Source: Nocardiopsis_B sediminis
GTDB lineage: Bacteria > Actinomycetota > Actinomycetes > Streptosporangiales > Streptosporangiaceae
Reading direction: 5' to 3'
Assembly (NCBI RefSeq): GCF_042650565.1
Contig: NZ_JBHSBH010000008.1
Span: 124,001-188,000, forward strand
Length of the DNA stretch: 64,000 bases
Below are positions 16,201-28,200 of this stretch, piece by piece. The notes beneath the pieces were generated by a model that saw nothing but the letters and a program-made list of their open reading frames with translations, was not told where the DNA came from and made no database searches. Each line of letters opens with the position of its first letter. Position 1 is the first letter of the stretch. The position numbers were made by a program, and so were the translations under genes.

Positions 16201-19200
16201 TCAAGCTCAACCTGCGCGACGGCGGGCCAGACCCGGCGCCGACCCCGAACGCCGCCAGAGGACTCGGGGACGACACCCCGGTTCCGCCCCCGCGCAACGA
16301 TGTCGATGCGCCGACCAGCAGCCCGTTGCCGAACGGCGCCCCCCCGCCCAAGGGGGACCGCGACGTCGAGACCGGTCCATTGGGCGGCCACGGGCGCAAC
16401 CCCGACGAGGTCCCGGGCACCGGGCCGACCCCTGTTCCGCCGCCGGTGCGCGGTGCCGACGGGGCCCCGCCGCCTCCGGTGCGCGACGCTCCGCCTCCGC
16501 CGACGCGGGATGCTCCGGCTCCGCCCGGCGGGGGCGGGAGGAGCCTTCCGCCGAACCTTACCGACGATGTGTCCCGAGTGTTCGCCCGCAATGTCGAGGA
16601 CCTGATGCGGCCGTTCGGGCGCCATCCGCGCCCGTGGGACAACGTGGCCACCGTGAACCGGTTCCGCGACGACATGGGCACGGTCTTCGCGAACAACTTC
16701 GGCGACCAGATCGGCCGCGACGCCGCCCGCGACCTGGGGCGCGACTACGCCGGCACCTTCGCCGCCAACTGGGGCCGGCGCGACATCGGCGACGCCCTGG
16801 CGCGGGTACTCGACGACGTCCCCGGCGGCCCGGCAGGCCGACTGTCGCCGGAGGTGAACCTGTTCCTGGCCCGGGACCTGCCCGAGGGGATCGGCCAGAG
16901 CCTCTCCGAGTTCGCCGGGAACTGGCGGCGCATGGCGGCGGAGCTCGCCATCAACCCCGTTGAGGGGGCGGCGTCCAACTTCCTGGGCGATTTTGTCACC
17001 AGCGTGATCCTCTATAACGACCCCGCGGCGAACCCCTGGGCGGCCCTCGGCGGGGCCACGAACGCGGGGCTCACCGTGGCCGGCGCGATCGGCGGGGTCA
17101 AGGCGCTGGACGGGCTGGAGAACCTGCTCGCGTCCAAGCCCGACGGGCCCATCGCCGCCACACCGCCGCCGGCCATGGAGTCCGACCCCGTGACGGGCAC
17201 CGGCGCTCAGGGAGCGTCCGGCGACGGCGGCGGGCCCGCCGACCGTAACGGTTGGGGAGGCAATGGCGGGCAGGGCGGGGACCGCGGCAATGGGCCGCAC
17301 GACCGGCAGGGCCCGGCCGACGATGAGGGCATCGGCGAAGCCCCGGGCCGACTCGACCTCCGTGAGAGCGACGACCTCGCCGACGACGCCCCCGACGCGG
17401 GCCCCGGGCACAGGGACCTGCCGGGCACCGGCGACAACGCGCGCCCTGCCCCGCCGCCGGAGACCCCCGAGCACCCGGCCCCGCCGCCCGGCGACCCCGC
17501 GGCCCAGGACATCCCGAGCCGGCCTCCCGGCCCGCAGGACTCGCCCACACCCGTGCGCGAGAACGACCCCGGCGTGGCCGTGACCCCGCCCGCCGGCCTA
17601 CCGGGAGACGCGGATACCCGCGGCGTGGACACCCCTGCCGCCCCGCCCCGGACGTCCACCGAGTCCCCGGCGCCGCCGCGGAGCGAGGACCCTCTCGCGG
17701 ACGAGGCCCTCGCAGAGGGCCCCGACGAGGTCGCCGGGGCGCCGCAGGGCAACGGCGACGGGGTGCAGCGTCCCGTCGGTGACGTCCCCATCGCCCCGGT
17801 CGGATTCGCGGGCACCCCGCCCCCCGCGGCGACGGCCCCGCCCGCGCAGGGCGGCGGGGACGGCGCGGGAGCCCCGCGGTCCAACGCCGCCGCCCCGCGC
17901 GCCGGCGCCGACAACGGCGCGCCGCGTGGTGAGGGCGCGTCGGCTACCGCGCCCCGGCCCGCGCCGGGCGAGGACGGTGCGCCCGGCGTCGCGGACGACG
18001 CCGCCGCCGTGACCACGGAGAAGGAGCAGAACGGGACGCCCCTCCCGGAGGGCTCGCCGACCCCCGAGACGGCCCCCATCCCGTTGGTGAAGACCTTCAC
18101 CGACGCCCTGACCCCTCCGGTCACGGAGAGCACCGACCAGCCCCGGACGGACACCGACGCGGATCAGCAGGTCCCGGATCTGGCTGCGCACGATGCCGTG
18201 GCCGATGCCCGCGAAGAGGCGGCCCGGTTGCGGGCCGTGGCCGATGCCGCGAGGACGCGTGCGCAGGAGGTGGCCGCTGGGGCCGAGTCCGAATCCGTCG
18301 CGCAGGAGGCGCAGGCCGCCGCGCACGCCGCTGCGGTCGCGGCCGATGATGCGGAGTACTTCGCCGATCTGGCCGAGGTGGAAGCGCGCACCGCCGAAGA
18401 GCGCGCCGAGAACGCCCACCGGGCGGCGCAGACCGCCGAGCGGCACGCCGCCGACCTCGCCCGGGAATCGTCCCCCGAAGCCGAGGCCGACGAGCGGGCA
18501 GTTGTCGACGGCGCCGCCGACGATGCCGGGAGCCCGTATGACAGCCTGTCGGCGAAGTCGCCGGCCGTCGCCAAGGCGGCTGATCCTGATGATTCGTGGC
18601 GCGGGAATCCGCCGACGTCGTTGGAGCTTTCGGCCCTCATCGGTCCCAAGAAGGCATCGGGAGACGTGCCGGTCCTCCCGGGTGGGCTCGCCGATCCCTA
18701 TGGTCTGTTCTCCGGGGGGCAGCCGCCGCTTCAGGTCTTCATGGCGGGCCAGCGTCGGCGCCGCCCTCGCCGCTACGCCGACGCCACGCAATACATGCAG
18801 CCCGGAGCTTCGTCCCAGGAAACCGGATACCCGGCGACCTTCCCTGCTGAGACGCAGATCCCCCAGAACACGGAACCCGAGTACTCCGAGCAATCCCAGT
18901 ACCCCCAGCAATCGCCGTATTCCCAAGACACCGGGCAATCCCAGTACTCCCAGTACTCCGCTGGGTCCTACGACGCCTCGGCGGTAATGCATGACCAGCA
19001 GCCCGAAGCTTCGTCCGGGGAAACCGCGCAGGCCCAGGTCGATCGGTCCGAAGTGCTTGAGTGGTGGAACGGGACCTTCGAGGGCATCGAGGACCTCTCC
19101 GCCGGCATCCAGGATCTCGTCGCCGCCGCCGCATCGGAGCCTGTGCACCGGCAGGTGTTCGACGACCAAGGTGACGACGGCCGCACCGAACTCGTGTACT

Positions 19201-22200
19201 TCGGCGACGGCACGCAGGCGGTCTACAAGGACATCGCGTCGAGGTGGGACCGCAGCAACCGCGCCGATGCCGAACACCTCGCCTCCCTGGTCGGCCGCTC
19301 CATCGGCGCCAACGTCCCCGGTGTCCTCCGCCTCGGCGAGAACGACCTCTACATGCACTTCATGGACGGCGTATCGGGGTTCACCCACTTCGGCAACCCG
19401 GAGTCCCCCCTCACCCACACGCGCGACGGGCATGTTCTGGGCCTGCTCGACCTGCTGATCGCCAACGGCGACCGCAGCCCCGGGAACTGGCTGGACCAGG
19501 GCAACGGCCGCGTCGGGGGTATCGACCATGCCAGGGCGTGGCTCTTCACGCCCGAAGACCCCACCGACCTGGAGGGAATGCGCCACACCGACTCCATGCG
19601 GCCGTTCTACGACTTCGACCAGAACAGGTGGATCGCCAACCCGCTGGCCCAAGCCGACATCGAGTGGCTGCGGCCGCGGCTGGACCGGCTGCGTCCGGAG
19701 TTCGAGCGCCTGGGCCGGAGCGCGTGGTTCGACGAGATGATGGCGCGCTTGGACATGCTTGCCCGCAACGCGCGGGGGACCACCAGTCTGCTCGTGGAGG
19801 ACAGCGGTCTTCCCCGTTCTCGCCGTGATGACGACCCGCCCGCGCCCGGGGGCGGGCAGGGCGGGTCCTCTTCGGGCCGGGGCGCGTCGGCTTCCGGGGA
19901 AGGTACCCGGCGGCCGGACCACAGTTCGGGCCATGGGGGCGACTCCCGGCATTGGCACTCGGGTCCGAGCGGGCATCGCAGGCACGATGTCAGTGAAGCA
20001 CCGCTTCAGGACTCCACTACCGCGGATCAGCAGGTCCCGGACCTGGTTGCGCACGACGCCGTGGCCGCCGCCCATGCCGCTGCGGTCGCGGCCGATGATG
20101 CGGAGTACTTCGCCGATTTGGCCGAGGTGGAGGCGCGCACCGCCGAAGAGCGTGTGGAGAACGCCCGCCGGGCGGCGCAGGCCGCCGAGCGGCACGCCGC
20201 CGACCTCGCCCGGGACTCGTTCCCCCGAGCCGAGGCCGATGAGCGGGCAGTTGTCGACGGCGCCGCCGACGATGCCGGGAGCCCGTATGACGGCCTGTCG
20301 GTGAAGTCGCCGTTCGTCTCCGAGCCTGTTGATCCCGATGCTCCGTTGCGCGGGAAGCCGTTCACACTGCTGGATCTTTCGGCCCCCTTCGATCCCAAGC
20401 AGGCGTCGGGGGACGTGCCGGTCCTCCCGGGTGGGCTCGCCGACCCCTATGGTCTGTTCTCCGGGGGGCAGTCGCCGCTTCAGGTCTTCATGGCGGACCC
20501 TCACCGCTACGGCTACGGCTACGGCGCCGATGGCTACGGCGCGGACCCCGGCCCCTCCGGCCAATACCAAGGTACGGACGGATACGACAACCCCGCTGAA
20601 GCCTCGGGCCCGCAGTATCCGGAGGGGACGCAGGTCTCCCAGTTCACAGCCCCTCAGTACTCCCAGTACTCCACGCAAGACCAGTACTCCCAGTACCCGA
20701 CGGCAGACCAGTACACCCCACACTCCACTGGGCCTTACGACGCCTCAGCACTGACGCACTACCAGCAGCCCGCGGCTTCGACCGCGGAAACCGTACAGGC
20801 CCCCTACCCCGCGTACTCCGGCGCCCCTGACCAAGGCCACGCGCCCACGGCGCCCGCGCAGTCCCGGCAACCCGCGGGCAGCCACACCCAGGCGGGACCC
20901 GCCAGATGGCACGGGTCCTACAACGGGATCGACGACCTGATCGCCTCCGCGCACACCGGAATCGCCCAACGATGGGCGTTCGGCGAGGGAGGAGGCGAGG
21001 GCGAACTCACCGAACTCGTGCAGTTCGCAGATCGGGATGGCTCGCTGGCGGTCCACAAGGTCACCGAGAACACCGAACTCACCGCGGACCCCGAAGCCGA
21101 CCCCGAGGACGTCGCCAACGAGTCGGCGTCGGCCCGCCAGCGCGCCGACGCCGAACAGCTCGCCTCACTGGTCGGCCGCGCCATCGGCGCCGACGTTCCC
21201 GGTGTCTACCGGGTCGGCCCCTACGAGTTGTACATGCACTACATGGCCGGCAGGTCAGGGGAGGAGCTGGGCGACCGGCTCGGCCCCCTGCTGACCGAGA
21301 CGGCGTCCGGGCGCAGATTGGGGCTGCTGGACATCCTCATCGGCAACAGCGACCGCAACCCCGGAAACGTGCTGTACACCGACCACGGGACGGTCATCGG
21401 CATCGACCACGGCGGTGGCTGGACCCTCGTGGACGACGAACCCTACGATCCCAGCGATCCACCGGACCTGAGCGAGACTCGCCACACGACGGCGATGGAG
21501 ACCTTCTACGACTTCGCGAACGACCAGTGGATCGCCAACCCGCTGACCCGGGCCGACATCCAGTGGCTGGGTACCCGGCTCGCCTCGCTGCGTCCCGAGT
21601 TCGAGCGCCTGGGCCGGATGGACTGGTTCGACGGGATGATGGCGCGCTTCGGCATGCTGGCCCGCAACGCGCGGGGGACCGCGGGCCTGCTCGTGGAGGA
21701 CAGCGGTCCTCCCCGTTCTCGCCGTGATGACGACCCGTCCGGGGGCGGGCAGGGTGGGTCCTCTTCGGGCCGGGGCGCGTCGGGTTCCGGGGGAGGTACC
21801 CGGCGGCGGGACCACGGTTCGGGCCATGGGGGCGACTCCCGGCATTGGCACTCGGGTTCGGGCGGGCATCGCAGGCACGATGTCAGCGAGGCACCCCTTC
21901 AGGACTCCACGACCGCGAATCAGCGGGTTCCGGACTTGGCTGTGCACGACGATGCCGCCGATGCCCGTCGGGAGGCGGTGGAGCTGCGGGCGGTTGCCGA
22001 TGCCGCTCAGGAGCGTGCGCAGGAGGTGGCCGCTGGGGCCGAGGCCGAATCCGTCCGGGGGGAGGCGCAGGCCGCCGCCCATGCTGCCGAGATCGCGGCT
22101 GATGATGCGGAGTACTTCGCCGATTTGGCCGAGGTGGAGGCGCGCACCGCCGAAGAGCGCGTGGAGAACGCCCGCCGGGCGGCGCAGGCCGCCGAGCTGC

Positions 22201-25200
22201 ACGCCGCCGACCTCGCCCGGGAATCGTCCCCCGAAGCCGAGGCCGACGAGCGGGCAGTTATCGACGGCGCCGCCGACGATCCGGGGGGCCCGTATGACAG
22301 CCTGTCGGTGAAGTCGCCGGCCGTCGCCAAGGCGGCTGATCATGATGGTTCGTGGCGCGGGAATCCGCCGACGTCGTTGGAGCTTTCGGCCCTCATCGGT
22401 CCCGAGAAGGCATCGGGAGACGCTCCGGTTCTTCCGGGTGGGCTCGCCGATCCCTATGGTCTGTTCTCCGGGGGGCAGCCGCCGCTTCAGGTGTTCATGG
22501 CGCTCGGCGGCGAGGGGGCGTCCTCTCCCTTCCAGCTGACCCGGCCGCTCCCCGGCGCCTCTGGCGATGACTCCGGTGGTCAGGCGCGGCCATCAGCTGG
22601 TGACGACAGCACGAGGATCTCTGTGACGGCCCTGGAAGGGGAGGATCGCACCATTGTCGCCCTCATCGGGGAGCAGGGTGAGGGGGAGCGCGACCCCATC
22701 AATAGCGTCTTTCGGCAGATGGCCAGAATAACGGAGACCCAGGTCGACAGCCGTCTTGGCAACATCCGTAGCAGGGTGGGGGCGCAGGACAACGCCGCCC
22801 TGGGGCGGATGGCCCGCGAGAGCGGGCTCAAGCCCGAGGCCCGCTATCTCCGCGCTACGCCCATTGTCCTTGTCACGGACCTGGATGGGGAGGATCGCAC
22901 CATGGCCGCCCTCCTCGGGCAGCAGCAGGGCGAGGGGGGGCGCGTCTCCGTCAACAGCGTCTTTCGGCAGATGGCCGGAGTGTCGTTGAGTACGGTCCAT
23001 AGGCGCCTTGGCAACATCCGTAGCAGGGTGGGGGCGCAGGACAACGAGGCCCTGGGGCGGATGGCCCACGCGGCCGAGCTGGTGCCCGAGGCCCGCTACC
23101 TCCGTGTCCCCACCGGCGGCCAGACCACTACCGCGGGCGCGGTCCCCGAGTCCGCGTCCCACGAGGTCACCAGCCCCGATCCTGAGAACCTGCCTGATGC
23201 CGGCGATGTCGTGAGTGGTCCCGGTGATGGCGAGGTCGGCCGTGTCCTGGTGGCCCCGCCTGCGCAATGGTTCGGCCGTGACCCGGACCAGGATCCCGGC
23301 GGGGGCATGGGCAACAACGTCCGTGCAAGGGACGACGAGGCGGCCGATCAGTGGGCGCGGATGCACCTGCCGATCGTGGAGACCGTGGCGGGGGCGGTGT
23401 CTGGGGTGGAGGGTGCCCACGTCCTGGGTATCACCGCCAACCAGGCCGGATCCTTCCTGGAGTACACCGGTTATGTCGGCGGCATGGTCGATGAGGGGCT
23501 GGCCGGCGGCTATGTCGTACCCGATGACCGCGACGATTTCGCGTGGATCGTCGGCGATATCGATACGGTTCTGGGGTCGGCGGCGCTGCCGGTGGCGGTC
23601 ACCGTGCACCTGGGGGCCGGGGCGGGGTTGCTAGAGCGATTGGGTATCGACCCCCACCGTCCCCTTGATGCCGCCGTGGGCACGGTGGCGGATGTTCCGC
23701 ACTACCTCGCCGGCACGTTCGGTTCACGCGCGGTCGAGGATGCGTGGGCCTATGTGATGGTCCGCGTCCCTGGGGGGTTCCCGGCCGTCCACGTGGCCGG
23801 GGAGCCGGCCGACGGGCCAGGGCGTGTGCTGGTGGCGCGGGGGTCGCGTCTTGTCGTCCATGCCGTCTACCGGCATGCCGGTGAGCGTGTCCCGGGTGGG
23901 GGTGTGGGGGATTTGTTGTTCGTGGAGGCCGAGGTCGTGCCCGCGGGGTGGGTGCCTATGCCGGGCTGGGTGCCCAGCCCTTCCGGCGATGCCTACCACG
24001 GCTACCAGGTGGTCGCTGATACCACTTCGCGGGAGCAGGACGCTTTCAGCGGCGGCTTCGGTGACTGGGGGACAGCGGGCGAATCCGGCGTCGGTGGTGA
24101 CATTGACCGTGCCATTAGCGAGGACCCTTTTGCTGTCCTGGATGCAGCGGGCGTATTGGATGACGCGGAGGACATTTTCGGCGGTGCCGGCCGGGGGCAG
24201 GTGTCCGGCTCCCTTCCCCCTGCCGTCGACGACCTTTACGGCTTCTTGGGCGATGCGGGCGCTGGTGCGCGCCATACCACGGACTTAGGAGACCTGCCCG
24301 ATGCGCCTGACGATGCGGACCGCGGCTCCTCCGATGCCAGCGACAGCGACGACCTCTATGGCGTCTCCGACGACGAGGGTCGCGATGGCATCCGGTCCCG
24401 GGCACCGGAACCGGCCCGATCCGCCGACTATGCCCTCGGCCGTGGTGGCGATCCCGAAAGCCTTCCCGACGCCCCTGCCGCCCTGGCCCCGGTCAGGGAA
24501 CTCACCGCCGAGCAACTAGAGCGGGCTCTCGTCGGCATCAGTAAGCTGAGCAACCGCGAATTCGACTTCTTCGTGGCTTTGGGGGCCGGGCGCACCGACG
24601 AGGACATCAGGACCGGACTCGATATCCGGACGCGCCAAGCTTTCTTCGCCCTCATGGAGGGGGTCACGGGTTCTCTCGGTGTGGAGGGCCGCGAACAGGT
24701 GGTCGCCGTAGCTCGTGCCGCCGGACTGACCGATGACTCCGTCCCCACCGATCTGACACCCCAGAAGCGACAGGAACGGGCCCTCATACGGGTCGGCACC
24801 CTGGACGACGACGGGCGTCGGCTCTTGAACCTCCTGCCCAAGAGAGACAGGGATATCGCCCAGGAGTTCCGCTCGACCCGCATCGGGGCCAAAGACCGCG
24901 TCAGCAAGCTCGTTCACCGCCTTGGGGTGCTGGACCGCGCCGAAGCGATCTCCGTCTCCCACGCCGCCGGACTGGCTCAACTCACCGCCGAGCAAATAAG
25001 CCGGGCTTCGGACAAGATTAACGACCTGAACGACAGGGATGTCGAAGTCTTGCGGGATCTGGGGGCCCGGCGGGATATCGACAAGATCCACAAGCGCCTG
25101 AAGAAGCGCGGAGGCTCAGCCCTCAAGAAGGAGTCGGTCGCCAGATACGTCCGGGAGGTCGTCCGTACCTTGGGGGTGAACAACGCCGCCGAGGCGGGCG

Positions 25201-28200
25201 CCGTCGCCCGCGCCGCCGGCCTTGCCCCTGCCACCGCCGACAGCGGCCAGGCGTCCGCCACAGCCGCAGCAGCCGACCCCGAGCCCATCGTCGTCGACGA
25301 CGATTCCGACTCCGATTCCGACGATGACGACGGGGACTTCGGTGATTTCCTCGGCGGTGAGGGTGGTCCCGGCCCCGGGCGTGGCCCGGATGATGACGGT
25401 CCTCCGGCTCCCGCGGCGGCGGGCGGACAGGGCGGATCCTCCTCAGCCGCCGGCCGGCGCACCGGTCCTACAGGCGGCGGCGGTGGCCGCACGGGCGGCG
25501 CTGGCTCGGGTCGAGGCGGCTCCTCCGCCGATCACCGTAAGGACGACGTCCGCGGCACCTCCGACGGCCTCTCCGACGGGCGGGGCCCGGTCGGCGCCGA
25601 GGCGGGCGCCGTCTCCTTCGCGTTGGAGCGGCAGGTGCCGTTGCCTCCGTCTCCCGCCCCCGCCCGGTCGGTATCAGGGTCTGCCACCACCGCTGGCGAG
25701 TTCCCGCATCCCCCAGAGGTGTCGCGGTCGGCGCACGGCCAGGGCCTTGCTGAGCTGTTCAGCAGCGAGCTCAATCGTGAGGCCGCCACGTCGCGGGGCC
25801 CGGCCACCGAGCCGGAGGCACGGGCTGAGGTGACCGGTGCCGCGTCCGAGGGGAGCGATAACCGCGCCGTGCCCCCGGCACACCAGACCCCGCTCCTCGC
25901 CGATGACCCGCGAGACGGTCACGACCCCGACGACTCCAGCCACGACGACCTGTTCGCCCCTTCGCAGGCCGCCGCGCGCGCCGCGGAGGTCGCGGCTGAT
26001 GATGCGGAGTACTTCGCCGATTTGGCCGAGGTGGAGGCGCGTACCGCCGAGGAGCGCGCCGAGAATGCCCGCCGGGCGGCGCAGGCCGCCGAGCGGCACG
26101 CCCACGACCTGACTCGGGACGTGTTCCCCGAAGCCGCGGTCGAGGAGCGGGCCGGTATCGACGGTGCTGCCGACGATGTGGGGGGCGCGAATGTCAGCCT
26201 GTCGGTGAAGTCGCCGTTCATCTCCGAGCCTGTTGATCCCGATGCCCCGTTGCACGGGAAGCCGTTCACACCGCTGGATCTTTCGGCCCCCTTCGATCCC
26301 AAGAAGGCATCGGGGGACTCTCCGGTTCTTCCGGGTGGGCTCGTCGATCCGTTCGGTCTGTTCTCCGGGGGGCAGTCGCCGCTTCAGGTGTTCACGGCGC
26401 TCGGCGGCGAGGGGTCGTCCTCCCCTCTCCAGCCGACCCGGCCGCCCGGAGCGGCCTCTGCCCAGGCGGGACCGACTCAGGGGCGAGGGCCCTCCCAGGC
26501 AACAGGAGCACCTGCTCCCTTCGGGGTTCCTTCCCAGATCCGTCCGGCGGAGTTCAGGCCGAGCCAGGACACGGGCGAGGGGGATGGTGAGGGGCAGAAC
26601 CCGGCGGTGGCCTCCGCCGATCCTGCCGCGTTCCCCCGCGCTCTAGCGGAGTCGGCCGCCGCGACGGCCGGAACGGACCTGTCCGAGAGCGGTCCGGTCG
26701 AGGCGGACCCGGACCTGCCTCGGCCCGGCGTCGACGGTGGCGCCCCGCCACCCCGTCCCCAGGACACAGGGCCAGACGGAGTCGATCCCGTGACTCGGGC
26801 GGCCGAGGCCCGGGGCGAGGCGGACGCGGCGCGCGTCGAGGCCATACGGCTGCGAGACGAGGCCGCCGATGCCGGCGAGGAGGCGGAACAGACGCGGGCC
26901 GAGGCCCGGCGGCTGGACGACGCGGCCGAGGCCGCCCAGCAGGACGCGCGGAAAGCCGACGACGCGGCCGAGCAGGCGCACGCCGCGGTGGCGCCGCGGC
27001 GCAGGGCGTCGCAGGAGGCCGCCCAGGCGGCATCGGAGACCGCCGATCGCGCGGACGAGCTGGAAACCACCGCAGACGCTGCCGAGGCCGAGGCCGACCG
27101 CCTACAGGAGGCGGCCGAGGACGCCGACGCCCACGCCGACGAACTGCGCACCGAGGCCGACGGCGCCCATGCCGCGGCGGCCCAGCGCGCGGCGGAACTG
27201 GAGGACATCCTCGCCACCGCCACCGGTGCCCAGCGGTCCGGCCTTGAGGCCGAGCAGGCCCGTGCCGACGCCGCCGATCTGACCCGGCGGGCCGAGCGGA
27301 TCGACGGCGAGGGGAGGGGGTTACGGCGGGAGCTGTCCGCGCTGCGGGCGCAACCCGAGGGGGATCGGTCCGCGCCGGACGCGGATCCCGCGCAGGACAC
27401 GCCCGATCACGTCGCGCGGATCACCGGCCTCGGAGCCGACATCGCCGAGGCCGCCGCACAGGCGGCCCGCCTGCGCGAGNNCCCCGCCCGGTCCGGTGCC
27501 GCTGAGCAGGCCGACCTCCGTGCCGCGGACCTGTGGGAGCGCTCGGGCATCGGGCCCGATGAGGTCGAGGGCCTCCGCACCGAGTCCGAGACCGTCTTCG
27601 ACCATGCGACCGAGCTCGACCGGGCCGCCGACGCCGCACGCGAATCCGCCGACCGGGCTCAGGACGACGCCGACGCGGCCTGGGACACCGCGGACGGTGC
27701 GCGCGAGGCGGCCGATGCCGCATGGCGCGCCGCCGAGACGGCCACCGAGGAGGCCGACATCGCGCGGCACCGCCTGCACCAGGCCGAGCAGGACGCAGTC
27801 GACGCCGAGACCGCCCGGACGGAGGCGCGGGCCGCCGCCCATACCGCGAAGGTCGCCGCCGACGACGCGGACTACTTCGCCACCGCCGACGAGCAGCGTG
27901 CGCGCGACGCCGACGAGGTCGCCGAGACCGCCCGGGCCGAGGCGCAGGCCGCCGCCCACCGGGCCGACGACCTGGCCCGCGATGTGTTCCCGGAGACGGC
28001 GCGGCTGGGGTGGATGCTGCTGTCGTCCTGGTTCGGCACCCATCCCGTGGACACCACCGGCCTGCTGCAGGACCTTGAAGACCGCATCAACGGCAGCACC
28101 GTCCCGGGCCTCACCCCGCGGATGCGCGCCGACATCCTGGACCAGGTCCGCGCCCAGGCGAGGCAGGACATCCGGCCGTTCTTCCGCAAGGGCGGATTCA

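Noticed and set aside
17598..20723. 1,041-codon open frame on the minus strand inside the giant gene
   Set aside because: It lies antisense to well-supported coding sequence; high third-position GC opens such frames, and its translation is low-complexity Arg/Gly/Ala.
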